DNA from: Annulohypoxylon bovei var. microspora | Taxonomy: Eukaryota; Ascomycota; Sordariomycetes; Xylariales; Hypoxylaceae | Reading direction: 5' to 3' | DNA length: 64,000 bases | Assembly (NCBI GenBank): GCA_022836615.1 | Contig: MU405262.1 | Coordinates: 1 to 64,000, forward strand | Shown here: in pieces, positions 24,891-36,975 of the stretch | How the letters are laid out: each line of letters starts with the position of its first letter | Numbering within the stretch: position 1 is the first letter of the stretch | Translations under genes and position numbers: made by a program | Notes under the pieces: model-generated | What the model was told of the DNA's origin: nothing | What the model saw: the letters and a program-made list of their open reading frames with translations, nothing else | Databases searched by the model: none

Positions 24891-26823
24891 ATGGGAGATC
24901 ACCGTGAGACCAACGGCGTTAATGGCGTCAACGGCACCAATGGCACCAACGGCGTCGGCCAAATCAGCCAACCTTTTAATGGCCGTCTATGGACAGGCGG
25001 CGGCCGAACCAACGGACATACGAATGGTCACACCAACGGCCATACCAATGGAACGAATGGCTACCAGCACACCGAAGAATGGTTCATTGGTAGTATAGAT
25101 CAGGGTACCACGTCATCGCGATTTCTAATATTTAATCGCGAAATGGATCCCGTGGCCAGTCATCAGATCGAATTCGAAAATTATTATCCAGAGTCGGGGT
25201 ATGTAATCGATGTCCGGATGTGTTGATGATTGACGTCACATCCCTCCCTATTACATCACACCGGCGATCGGCTAACATCGTAATCGCGATCCAGGTGGCA
25301 TGAACACGACGCTCTAGAGCTTCTCGAATCTGTCGAGACTTGCATCGAAAGGGCAGTGGAACAATTTACCTTCAAAGGTTATTCCAAGCACCAAATTAAA
25401 GCTGTAGGTATCACAAATCAGCGAGAAACTGTCGTGTGCTGGGATACCAACACCGGCAAACCGCTCTGTAATGCGGTCGTGTGGCCCGACACTCGAACCA
25501 AGGACATCGTCCGAGATTTGAAGAATTATCCAGGCTCCCACGCCATTCCCGAGATTTGCGGCCTGCCTTTGAGCACGTATCCTTCCAGTGTAAAACTCGT
25601 CTGGCTATTGCAGAACGACATAAACGTGCGACAAGCCTACGAAGATGGGCGTCTTGCCTTCGGCACTGTAGATAGTTGGCTGATATATCGCCTAAACGGT
25701 AAGGACAGGAATGTCCATGTCACGGACACCACCAACGCCAGTAGGACCATGTTCATGAACTTGCACACCGCGCAATACGACGACAGGCTTCTCTCCTTCT
25801 TCGGCATCGACCGGAACAAGGTCGCATTACCCAAGATTGTGCCTTCGTCGGACCCTGAAGCCTTCGGGAGCATTACCAGCGGTACCTTGTCCGGTGTGAG
25901 GATCGCCGGCTGCTTGGGCGACCAGTCTAGTGCACTCGTCGGCCAATGCGGGTTCAAGCCTGGCCAGGCGAAGAACACGTATGGTACCGGATGTTTCCTC
26001 TTATACAACGTAGGCACCAGACCGGTGATTTCCAAGTATGGCCTGTTGGCAACCGTCGCCTACGACTTTGGTAGGGGCCAGAAACCAGTTTACGCCCTGG
26101 AAGGAAGTATAGCCGTGGCTGGCGCCGGCGTTAAGTTCTTGATGAATAACCTAGGATTCATCAGAGACTCGACCAAAGTCGGCGAGTTAGCAGAAAGCGT
26201 CAAAGATAATGGAGGCGTGGTATTCGTCACCGCCTTCAGCGGCCTATTCGCGCCGTACTGGATTGACGATGCGAAGGGTACTCTTTGTAAGTTCTTACCG
26301 ATGTTTATTCAATTCGCCTGGGCGAGCTCTTGACTAATTCGTGATAGTTGGTATAACGCAACACACGCAAAGAGGACACATCGCTCGCGCGACTCTCGAA
26401 GCGACTTGCTTCCAGACGCGCGCGATCTTAGATGCCATGGAGAAGGACTCAAACCATAGACTCCATTCTCTCGCGGTCGACGGAGGCATGTCAAACTCGG
26501 ACCTGACGATGCAGACGCAGGCCGACATCAGCGGTATCCGCGTAGAGCGGCCCGCGATGCGCGAGACGACAGCTTTAGGCGCTGCCATCGCCGCCGGGCT
26601 TGCGATCGAAGGCTGCTGGACAGGCTTCGAGGAGCTGCAGCAGCTTACACGCAAGAAGGCCGGTCGCAAGGTCTTCAAACCCCAGGTCGACCGTAAGCAG
26701 GCTCAGCGCATGTATCAGCACTGGGAGCGCGCCGTTGATATGAGCCGCGGTTGGGTCCGCGACGACCAAGAATACCAGGCTGAGAGCTCTAGGCCTGACA
26801 TATTGAGGAAGCCGACTTTGTAA
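24891..26823 (+). CDS. gut1: Glycerol kinase (FGGY family)
   Basis: Three exons (24891-25198, 25295-26286, 26348-26823) encode 591 aa. Junctions restore PESG-WHEHDALELLESV and KGTL-FGITQ. The phosphate-binding DQGTTSSR starts at about residue 70. The substrate-site TNQRETVVCWD block, the GCLGDQSSALVGQ block and GTGCFLLYN all follow in family order, as does the C-terminal GGMSNSD...QTQADI nucleotide-binding segment. The enzyme makes glycerol-3-phosphate from glycerol and ATP, feeding glycolysis and glycerolipid synthesis. About 65 residues precede the kinase fold and consist largely of Asn-Gly repeats (NGVNGTNGTNG and TNGHTNGHTNG). The usual family length is about 500-520 aa, so this is an extension. 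The first in-frame ATG after an in-frame stop was chosen as the start. Confidence 0.93.
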
Positions 26824-28834
26824 GAAAATCAAACAAGGTCGAGAAGGAACAGAACAAGAGTTCTACATTTCCCGATTGTGAATAGTGGGCGCCTCTCGTT
26901 TAATAATTATAAGCTGCGACCGAGGTGGTGTGGTGCGATGTGACGGTCGCGGAGTGGAAGCAGCAGGAGAGTGGATGAATGTGGATCTCGGACGTATTAC
27001 CACGCCGTTCATTGGATGTTTGAAGCGCTTCTTCGGCGCAATGACCGCTTATTTCACCTTGCGGCCGCATTACGGTACCAAGGTTAATGACTAGATACGG
27101 ATTTCGATTCGGGGAATGGAGATAGCAGATCCAACTTCTACCCGCATATGGCTATATGTAGGTCGGTATACTCAAAGGCAAGGTGCCTTACATACCAGAC
27201 ACACATACCTAACATACGTACCTCATACATACGCATGTATGTAACAGCAGGAAGGTTAGGTAGTATAATGACAAACGGGGGAGAACGGGGAGGGCTGGTG
27301 GGATGGGATGGAGAGGTTCGCAACCGTACCTTTAGTAATGTTAGTCCTACCTTACCTTAGCCTAGGTATGTATATAATAAAAAACACAACGTTAAACGAA
27401 ACATACCCGCCTACACACACATACCTACATACATACAACATAGTTATCTCCACACGTCTATACCTACCTTGATAGTAGGTACTCTCCAGCCTCCATCGCC
27501 GGATGTTGCCGTACCTTTGCACTATGGTACGCACCTATGTATGTACATGAGCAATATGATACGATACGTGCCTACCTACCTAGGTACGGAACACACATCC
27601 GAATGCGCAACCCGATTGGTGAGGTTTTTAGCTATTTACCTACCTAGGTAGGTATTTATATTTAGAATCCATGCATACCCAGATCAGTATAGTCAGGTCG
27701 TTAGTATACATATGTAGGTATGTATGCCTGTGGTACAGTAGATCAACATACATACACAGATGGAGACATCTAGGTGCATATGTATCTTCACCGCTGAGAA
27801 CTACCTAACTGTGAGGATATCGCAACCCGCCGACGGTGAAAGATCGTGCTATTCTGCGAGGTAGTTCAGTTCGGCAGTTGGCGATCGAGCCCTCGTCTCG
27901 CTCTAGTCTACGGGTCTGTGGGCTTCGTATGAAGTGGAAGAGTGAATGTGTTGGCTTCATGCAACGAGAACGACTATTGACTATCGAGTCTTGACAAGTC
28001 AGTGCCGGTTACGGACGCCGAACAGTCGAGATACGCTAACAACACCATAGTTTCGATCGATCACATTAGGTACGTGTTATCACGATGAAGTGTCATTGTT
28101 GAAAGTCACCATATGCAGAATTATCAACAACGTGTTTTAGGTCCTTACAGATCTTAAATTCATTTTGCCTAATACAGGCACTTCGAGATACTATCAGTTG
28201 GTTGATCCCCTATTGCTAAGGGTAAAAACAGCCCCCATCTCTCGGTCTCCTTCCGACCAGTGTTGCATAACAGTAGCTTGCTAGGCCAACCGAAGCATAT
28301 ACTAAATGGAGTCGCAATTATACCATCACCGTAAAGTCGTGTGTTTGCGCACTCATGCTTTTCATTTTCAGGGAGCCCCCAATGCCGACCTCATTCACGT
28401 CATCTACCTTTTTTGTAGGCAACCTTTCGTCTTTTGTTTTGTATATAAGTCCCGGTATTATGAGGATATGTGGATGCTCAATCTAGAGTCGACCATTTTG
28501 CATATCATGGAATTGGGTATCATGAACGAGAGGACTCGTCACCACGTCAAGTGGGATTGAATTTGGACAAGGAAGGTTTACCATCCTATGCGCAAATCCA
28601 CCAGATCATGCCAAAAATTCCGGGATAATGACGGTCGTCTATCATGACATGCTGACCAGAACGCCTCCCTATTTGGAAATGGAATCGAAGTGTTGAGAAG
28701 AGATGTTGCCCCTAGGTAGAGGGCGGAATTGCCGGCGTATTATGAAATCGTAGTGAAAAAGGTCCAGGATATACACGAAGAATTGTCGAAAATGAAAGGG
28801 GGCCGGCCAAAAGCACATTGAGTGCTTGAATCGA
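26824..28834. other. Convergent intergenic region with dense TACCTA-type repeats
   Basis: The 3' ends of glycerol kinase and GDP-mannose pyrophosphorylase converge here. Between 27140 and 27790 the sequence is dominated by TACCTA, TAGGTA and TACATA words, including a perfect 18-nt palindrome. No coding signal was found. Confidence 0.55.
27140..27790. repeat. TACCTA/TAGGTA palindromic repeat patch
   Basis: A perfect palindrome TACCTACCTAGGTAGGTA lies at 27637-27654, with a related copy CCTACCTACCTAGGTA near 27571-27586. Many CATACATACCTACATAC-type words surround them. The same motif family recurs in most other intergenic regions of the window. Confidence 0.6.
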
Positions 28835-30167
28835 TTACATGATAATAGCGGGAACATCAACATTTGTCTTGATGCTCTTGTGGGGGAGGACGCTGCCACC
28901 GTTGACGTAGATTTCATCACCAATGGTAACATCGTCACCGAGAACTGTCACGTTCTCAAGACGAGCCCACTTTCCAACAGTGCTGTTCCAGCCAACAATA
29001 GTGCTCTTGATCCAGGCATGGTCCTTGACCTTGGATCCGGGAAGAAGCGTGCATCTTTGTAGACGTACACCATCGCCAATGACGACATTCTTGCCAATAA
29101 CCACATTGGGTCCGATACGGCAATTTTTGCCAATCTTGGCAGTCTCGTCAACCATCACGTTACCACCATGAACGTAGCTCTCTGATGGCGAAGCAAGAAG
29201 GTGGGGCTGCTTCTTGGAGAGAGATGAGAGGTACAGGCAGGTACCAGTCAAGAAGTCCTTTGGCTGACCGACATCCATCCAGAAACCATCCAGGTCGAAG
29301 GAGTGTAGTTGACCATCACGAACAATGGCGGGGAAGGTCTCTTGCTCGATAGATGTGGGTCGGTTCTTCTCAATGCGCTGAAGAACGGAGACGTTCAGCA
29401 TGTAGAGACCGGCATTGATACGGTTACCAACGAATTCAACAGGCTTCTCCACGAATCGGTCAATTCGCGTAGGGTGGTTCGGCTTGTGGACAATGACACC
29501 ATATTTGGAGGGTTCTTCCACCTTGGTGACAACAATCGTACCCTCCTCACCGTGCGCCTTGTGGAACTCGGCGAGCTGCTTGAAGGGGAATTCGCAGGTG
29601 ACATCGGAGTTTAGAACGAAGAAAGGCGAGTCGTCCTTAGCGAGGATCTCTTCTGCTAGCTTGAGGGGGCCAGCTGTGCCAAGAGGCTCGCTCTCGAGAG
29701 AGAAATGGATCTTGACACCAAGAGAGCTTTCATGCTATACGGACCAAACATCGTTAGCGGAGAGGAAGAGGGACACATGCAGGTTTGGTTTGTTTCGGCT
29801 ACTGACCTCTTTCAACACTCTCTCCATAACCTCCGGGCGATAGTTGACGGCAAGAACCACGTCAGTAACACCGACAGCGGCCAAAGCCTCGATCTGGTGG
29901 AGAATCATAGGCTTGTTCGCGAACTCGACTAGGGGCTTCGGCATAGTCAAGGTCTAGAAAATAATAGTTAGTTTCTGGAGTCAAGTCTAAGACATTGTAC
30001 ATTGCTCGATTCGACAGTGTAAATAATAAGTTGGAACACGTACCAAGGGTCGCAGACGCGTACCAAAGCCGCCGACGAGAATTATGGCTGTTGAACAAGA
30101 AAAGTCAGCCAATCACATTTTATTCAGGTAGTATAGAGGGGTTTCCTAGATTAATCATACCCTTCAT
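28835..30167 (-). CDS. mpg1: Mannose-1-phosphate guanylyltransferase (GDP-mannose pyrophosphorylase)
   Basis: Four exons (30167-30161, 30087-30044, 29953-29807, 29734-28835) encode 365 aa, the normal family length. The first coding exon is 7 nt: ATG, AAG and the first base of the Ala codon. It joins through a GTATGA...CAACAG intron to give MKAIILVGGFGTRLRPLT, the nucleotidyltransferase signature. MPKPLVEFANKPM and the substrate loop follow. The join at 29807/29734 gives VLKE-HESSLGVKI. The C-terminal third is a left-handed beta-helix of hexapeptide repeats (IGKNCRIGPNVVIGKNVVIG), ending NVDVPAIIM. The enzyme makes GDP-mannose in the cytosol for N-glycans, O-mannose, GPI anchors and cell-wall mannan. 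It is essential in fungi in which it has been studied. Confidence 0.95.
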
Positions 30168-33100
30168 ATTGACGGTAGTTGCTTAGAGAAAGACGTTGTA
30201 TAATAATTGTCGCAAAGCGAATGTGTCGTTGTAGTCAAAGAAGCGAACGACGACGATGGGCCGACTAACAAGAGGGAAATTGGTGAGGACGAGAGTCGGT
30301 GTGTGGTGGCAGTGTGCAGGTGCAAATGATTAGCTCAGCTTGTTGCCAAGTTAAACAAAAGTCAGTGTGGTCACTTGTGATCGTAGTGAACGAAAATGAC
30401 TGGAGGTTAAATCTCAAAATGGAAAGAGATCAACTAGAAACTTAAATCGGCGTCTTTGAGGACACCTAAACTTTTCTTTGACGATGTCGCGAAAGTTCAA
30501 GGAATAAGAGATTGTAGGTCGATGGGTTTACGAATGCCCCCTTATTCTTATTATTTTTAGGAAAGTTAGCAGTTAGGTTGTCTCGCCAGTAAATGCTTGA
30601 GATTAGCGTCCCCCTTCTAGCGGTAGCTCCATCTTATTGGGACCCCTGACCTTATTAAGGTAAGGTTGGCACCTGATTTCCAGCTCAGGCAATGGCGCAC
30701 AGGCCACAAAGCCATATTCAGCCACAAAAGTGTGGCAGTTACGCCGCACAATATCCTATTCCAGAAACCAATAATAGCCAATCACACACTCTTCTACCCC
30801 ACGCGGTACGAAGCAATAAAATTGATTGAACTGAGTTTTATGATGCGTCGTCAGGCGCTTCCAATTAAGATATTAATCTTATCCATCTTGCCATTGTTTA
30901 ATATATACCTCAATATTCCTATGTCATACAGGTAGGAATAGGCGAGTGCCTTCCAATATCCTTCCAATGTGTCATTGTGTCAAAGCATGAGTTTATTTAA
31001 ATATCGCATCGCAAACTTAACTTAAACTCGTCCATGTCCACCCACTTACATCATCCACTTACATAAGTTATTCTCGTATTGAAATGGTAATGACCGAATT
31101 AAGTGGGAAATCGGTGCCATTGCCTTATGCAACATTATAACAAATACGAGTTCAATATCGCCTCTCTTTAAGAAAACCAAAAAGAGTCTTCCCGATTCAT
31201 TTCATGACATGACGTCCAGATCGGATTGAACCACCAACCAAGGTTCCGTTTCTTCGCGGAGGTCGACGCAAGCAATTACTTACGAACCTCGGAACGTTGG
31301 TATCGATCTATCTCTTCTTACGTGATAAGACGAAAGGATCCAACTTCCGACTTAGTACAGGATCACCGGAGGGATTATGTGCCACATTTAACAGATCCAT
31401 GGCCTACATTAGGTACACTACTCGCACATGTATGTAAGTAGGTTGTAGATAGCGAGGGGTTAGTGAGGATGGTCTGGATGGTTAGGATGGTTACCTACAT
31501 ACCTACATACCCTACCTAGGTACTGATGCAGCGCCGTCACCGTCCCATGTTAGCAGACGTTGTGTTACGACCTGCAGGTTCGCTGTGCCTGTCACAGGAA
31601 CAAGGCAACGCACGTCCACCCGCCCACCCGCCGAGGCACCCAGCAGCACACCGTGATCTGGAACAGCACTCGGGGAAATAAAAAGTTGGGGATGTTGATC
31701 CGTGGGGTGGCCGAGTAGTGGCATTCTTTTTTTAGATATAGCTCCGTAAGACTTCACTCCAAGACGGTACAGATGCACGTATAAGTCAAAGTTGATGCCG
31801 TGCGTATAAAATGATTACACTCTGTTTCATCGTCGTTCGAGCATCGTTCGAGTACATTTCTCTCATAGTACAGAGTAAAACACATATCACAAGTCGAGTA
31901 ACGAGTCCCATATCTTGGGGGGGTCACACATCGAATGTACATCAGACACATATCACGGCCAATTGCATAGAAAAACGCCAGTTGTTAGCTATAAAACGGG
32001 AAAATTCGTGCGACCATGAGGAGTTATTCGTCATGTCGTGAACGTCGTAGATTCGATTCTTCGTGAATATCATCATAATCGTGAGCGTGGTCATCATCTA
32101 TCTAAGCAAAGCCGTAAGGTCGTGAGAATTTTATGAAGCTCCAAACAGGAAAGAAAAAGAGAAGAAGAAAAAATAAAGCAGAAAACCCCTCCCAATCCTC
32201 GAGCGCTGGTCGTAAAACCAAAGCAGTCCTCGTCCAAAGCAGAATGCCATCTTTTCTCTCTCTTAAATTTTTGGTTTCCTTCGCGTCAAAAAGTTTTCCT
32301 CCCAGGTTTCTCCCCTCTACTCGTTTTCGCCCCCTCCTTTTCACCCCGACTCTAGATTCGGTCGATTCGCTTTCTCGTCGTCCGATAGGTAGAGGAAACA
32401 GATAAAATGCCAGCAGGACTCGTCCAAATATCTCCAAAAGTGCAAATGGCCAAAAAGGGGGGGAGGTGGTAACCGCCATATTGCTCTCTAATTTTGGCCG
32501 CCCGTGCGCAGTCCTAGGGCACTCAAAAGAAGTCTATCTCGAGATAACCAAGTTGTCCGTTAGATCCAGGCCATCAAAGCAAAGTCGGGACGGCCGTGGA
32601 AGCCGTCATTATGGGTTTGGGAAAATGGCAAACCCCCAAGAAGCGGGTTTTCGCTAAACAGCAGAGTTGCCTCCAATAGAATCCGTTTTTTCCTTTTGAA
32701 CCGGCCTGGTTCTGTAAAATAAAATCCCACGGGCCGAAGAAAAAAAAGGGGTTCCATCATGTCTTTTTTAAGTAAATCAGAAAAAAATGAGAAAATAAAA
32801 ACGTATCAAAAAAAGCGGAATAGAGCCTCTCCCAGGAGTTTCATGACGGGAAAATCGTCATTGTATTAGGTTCTTTGGCGTGGTTTCATAAAAGTCGTTC
32901 AGTTTCGTCGTTAGGTCGTAAAATTCGTAGATGTATGCAAACTTTTGTCTCTCCTCCTTCTCATCAGGGGGATTCAATGCTGTGTGAATGGGGTATTCCG
33001 CGGAATATGCCTGAGGATAAGCTGTGAAGCTTCACCACGTGTATATATATCAGTCTTAGACGCCTCTTGTCTCTTCGCTTGTAATCCATTGGTTGAAATT

Positions 33101-33179
33101 AGCCGATGGGTCTCGCATCTGGGCCGCGGTTCCGTGGGGGAAGCGGCCATCATTTTTTAAAATTCATTTTTTTAGTCCC
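30168..33179. other. Gene-poor region upstream of the GDP-mannose pyrophosphorylase gene
   Basis: The first few hundred bases must hold the leftward promoter and leader. The rest is AT-rich, with an A/G run at 32140-32180, a TACCTACATACC patch at 31494-31525 and no supportable open frame, tRNA or repeat array. Confidence 0.45.
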
Positions 33180-33535
33180 TCACTCGAAGGATGCGGTCGA
33201 GCTGCTGCTCGAGTGGTGCCCAGACCTGTGGCGGCTCTCCTTCTGGCCGTGGCCGTGGCCGGACGAGGCATGGCGGGATTTCTTGCGCCTGGTTGACTCA
33301 TTGGCTGGGAGACCCTGGACGATCCCATTGCGTGCGAGCATGCCTCCATTAACAGAAAAATTCCGGCATACCATGAACGCCCTCATGGCTGCGTTCTCCT
33401 GGGCGAGATGGTCCGATTCGTACGCCAGGTCAGTCTGGTACTCGCGCCCGTTTACCAGGACAAGGCACGTGTAGCCACTGGGATCTCTGTAACACTCGTA
33501 CGAAGGGTCTCGCCACCCACGACGCCGGCACAGGC
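33180..33535 (-). CDS. Partial gene: last exon with dsRNA-binding-like domain
   Basis: A probable terminal exon beginning after a CTAAC branch site and ATAG acceptor (33541-33536) and ending at a TGA or equivalent stop at 33180. It adds about 118 residues. The first 70 follow a dsRBD-like pattern: SYECYRDPSGYTCLVLV, NGREYQTD, AYESDHLAQENAAMRAFMV. This corresponds to beta-strands followed by an Ala-rich helix. The tail is low-complexity, with basic RRKKSRH and Gly/His/Ser runs ending SSSSSTASFE. The exon is GC-rich against AT-rich flanks, supporting a real gene. I could not place the 5' exon: nearby candidates (an ATG at 33774) do not join in phase. The plus-strand frame over the same bases is less convincing. 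Function is unassigned beyond possible RNA binding. Confidence 0.42.
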
Positions 33536-33986
33536 CTATCGGATGCCATGTTAGCTTGCTGATCCTGGAACTCCCGAACACCCCTATTCGATGCCAACTC
33601 AGCCCGCCCGCGTGTATATGCAGCCCTAATGACGCGACAGAGATCGAGCATGAAAATGTACATGCATGACGGCCCCGGATGATCGCGAAGCAAGCACCTC
33701 CAAGATCGAACGTGTCAGGTACACCCGCACTCACATACAACCCATCGTACATCATACATATCCCGTCCGTACATGCCAGGAACGTGGCGTCTAAAACAAC
33801 AAAGCAAAGCAAAAAAGGGTGCTAGCTAGCAAGGTAGTTCGAGGGTTCCTGCGGCATCGAAGCGTTCGACGCAGGGGGTTGTCCACGTGTGAGACGAACC
33901 CTTCGCTGTCCCCATGCCCCACAGCGGCGCGCGCGTCATCGTGGGGTTATTGGAGACCACAGCTTCGCCTTGGGCGTGCGTTGAAA

Positions 33987-34018
33987 AAATAATGATAATG
34001 ATAATAATAATAATAATG
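33987..34018 (+). repeat. AAT/ATG trinucleotide microsatellite
   Basis: Alternating ATAATG and ATAATA units, about ten trinucleotides, in non-coding sequence. Confidence 0.7.
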
Positions 34019-34239
34019 GCAATAAAAAGGTAGGCGAGCAGAAAACTTACTCTCGAGATACTGCATGTAGAATCCTCCCATATTGCTGACGGCAAGCCAA
34101 AGCAAAAGCACGCAGCGCAACTCAATGGCCCGGAACTCGTAAAGAAAAATCCAAGCAGGGTGGTATTTTTCTCTCAAAACATAGAAACACCCCCACCAAC
34201 ACAAGGAAGAATCGGTCGGGTGTATGTACGAAATTCCCG

Positions 34240-34312
34240 GGAGAGAGAGAGAGAGGAGCGTAAGCAAGCAGCAGTAGCAGCAGCGGCGGCAGCAGCAGCA
34301 GCAGCAGAACAC
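34240..34312 (+). repeat. GA dinucleotide then CAG/CGG trinucleotide microsatellites
   Basis: A GAGAGAGAGAGAGAG run near 34243-34257 is followed by interrupted AGC/CAG/CGG repeats from about 34266 to 34310. The Ala-run peptide predicted here is a by-product of the repeat. Confidence 0.7.
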
Positions 34313-36837
34313 GGGATGAGATTCCGGGGGGAAGAAGGCCGTTTGCGAAGTATATGCAGTCAAGCCCAACTGTACGAGGGAATTAGATGATCAAGACGGT
34401 AAGGCAGCACTGAAAAGGTTCGGTTCGTTGATGAGCTTTCTGTACTACAAGACCGAGGTGTGGTTGTGGTGGTGTTGAAAGAAGGGGGAGGTTAGGCTAC
34501 GTATTTCGGGGCTGCGGTGCAGAGAAACGAGCCATCGACGGCGAGACATGTGTGCTTTATTGCAGAATTGGACTTGTTAGTGCGGGGCAGGGATCTGTAA
34601 AGACGCAATTAAACAGACAAGGCCGAAGGGGCAATGGGACGGAAGGGAACCAGGTCGATAGACGCAGGTGAAGATGCGGCTCTTGAAGAGTGTGACCCCA
34701 TCTTGCTGTGCTGGCGCGTGTCGTTGCCAGTTGATAAAACCTCGAGAGACTAAACAACTCCACCGCAACACATGGGGTATGCATTCCCTTAGACGATCAT
34801 CTCTGATAAGTCTGGCCGTACTCCTTTTGGCAGAATGTGGTACCGCCGTCTCCGTGAGTTTTTTCTCCATAACCCTGTCCGACAATGGGACCCAGCTGGG
34901 TAAAAGAGAATGATGTATATGCAGAGGTAAGCATATTGGAGTGGCGAAATGAAACTGGAACCAGTCGTCTGCGGCCAATACACGACCTCGGCGGAACTAC
35001 AAAATCTTGAAGGGGGAAAGTATGTAGACCAGAGCAAAAAAAAAAAAATAATAATAAGACAAAAAGGTCGAGAGCAAGAATTGTGCCCACTAAGGCCAGG
35101 CCACCAGTCACGTCTACTCCTCCTCCTCTTTTTTTTTCTTCCAGGGCCACCCGGAGAACTGCAAAAGAAGGGATGTGCCTGGTTCGTTGTTCTGGAGGGG
35201 AAGGTCGAAAAGAAAGCGAGAGAGAGTGAGAGTAACAAACTGCCAATTCCAAGATCCCTCTCGCGGCCACTAATGCAATAGCACTCAATCAAAACAACGA
35301 AAAAGATGGTACGGTTTGGAAACGGCGTTTTTAGACGACCAAAAAGTGTCAATAATGATACCTCCCCACGTACGTGCATGCCCACCTAGTCTCTTTGCTA
35401 TTGCTACTACATAAACAACGACGATGCCTGTCTGTTTTGATATGTACGCGCACCTGTATCATGTACATATGATAGATCCATGGATCCATGTACATGACAA
35501 GGACTCGGAGATCGAACTGAGAGATGAGGAGAAGAGAGGGGGGGTCCTGACGGTGAGGATGGATTCCCGGATCTGAGAAGAACGTAACAGCAAGCCAACC
35601 CACTGGATCAGACAAAGTTACAACAACATAATAATGGACCGAAGGGGTGGGTGAGCGATTCGCGACGGTGCCCATAATGTGGACAACGTAAGCAGGGGAA
35701 CGGCCATTGGACAAATCAGAGCGGTTGATAATAGCAGTTTGAAGAAAAACAGCTAAAATAGAGGTAAAATATGATTGGGGGCTTATTATTCGACGACGTT
35801 CATTAAAGCCAAAGCCCTAGGGACTAGGTAGGTAGGTCGGTATGTTAGGTATATCCCAATGGAAGCGAGCAATCCCGTCAAGCGGCGGCGCTTGCTTGTT
35901 GACATTGTGCCGACGACCATGTAGTATGTATTGTACATAGAAGGAAATGGTAGACTGGTAGATTGGTAGTAGTTGGTTGACCCTATTTTTTGGTGTTATT
36001 TTTCTTTCCTTTCTTTTCTTTTCTTTTTTTAACCCCCTTTTCCCCTCTGGGGCTAAACATAAAGTAAAGAAAAATCGACGAATTACTGGCTCGAGCCGGA
36101 ACCACGAAGTCGGTGAGGAAGAATGAGCTGCATGAACACTGGCTAGCCTGCCTGGGCAACCCCGGTCTCTAGATGAACCTGGTCTCTGCCCTAAGAAGCC
36201 ATTGGAGAGCCATTGAAGACCCTGCGAAGCCCGACAGAAGCCACTAAGAGCTCTATGGGGGTGTCGGACCAATCAGAACTTCTCTTTCTCGGGAGCAGCG
36301 AGGCGACTAGGCGAAGAACAGACGTTTAACACCTCATGCACTGATGAGTTGGCATTGCCGCTTGATATTAAATCAAGATAGACGTTATTTTGTGCATGTT
36401 AGATTGGGTACGGGTACTAGTCGATCCAACGACGCCAGGCCTACAACTGAGGTAGCGGTACCGATTCACGACCTGGCCCGAACTGGCCTGACCACCTGTT
36501 GCATATGAGGAAATGGGATGCCGCTCATGATGACGATTTTCGTCGCTAGACCGATGAAGGAACCGTCGTGATTGCTACAATACATACAATACATACGTCC
36601 ACCACAGCAACAGCTAGCAACAGGCGAAACCGAGGTTCAAGTTGAGGAGGACGAGGACGAGGATGAAAGATGACAGCGGGATGTAACTTGCTCTCGGACT
36701 TTAATGTAGCGGCCGGTAGGACTTTTTTTCGACCTTTAAGCAACGTTGGAGACGACGCCCAGACCAACAAACGAGCCCACATGGTAGTGGAAATACGGAA
36801 TTATGGAAATACGCTAACTAGGCGCAATACAAACTAC

Positions 36838-36975
36838 AATATTTACAAACTACCTACCTACCTACTTTGTATAATACTTACATTAGGTAGGTAGGTAATG
36901 ATCATAATATACATATACATATAATGTTATAAATGTGTCAGAAGTACACACATGCTTACCTACCTGTATATGTAT
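36838..36975. repeat. TACCTACC/GGTAGGTA inverted repeat patch
   Basis: CTACCTACCTACCTAC near 36849 faces TTAGGTAGGTAGGTAA near 36883 at a distance of about 20 bases. They could form a hairpin with a roughly 12-bp stem. Another TTACCTACCTG lies at 36956. Confidence 0.6.

Noticed and set aside
34577..35385. Overlapping minus-strand frames of 100-200 codons
   Set aside because: They arise from pyrimidine-rich low-complexity DNA, with Ser/Leu/Phe-rich products in more than one frame and no recognisable domain.
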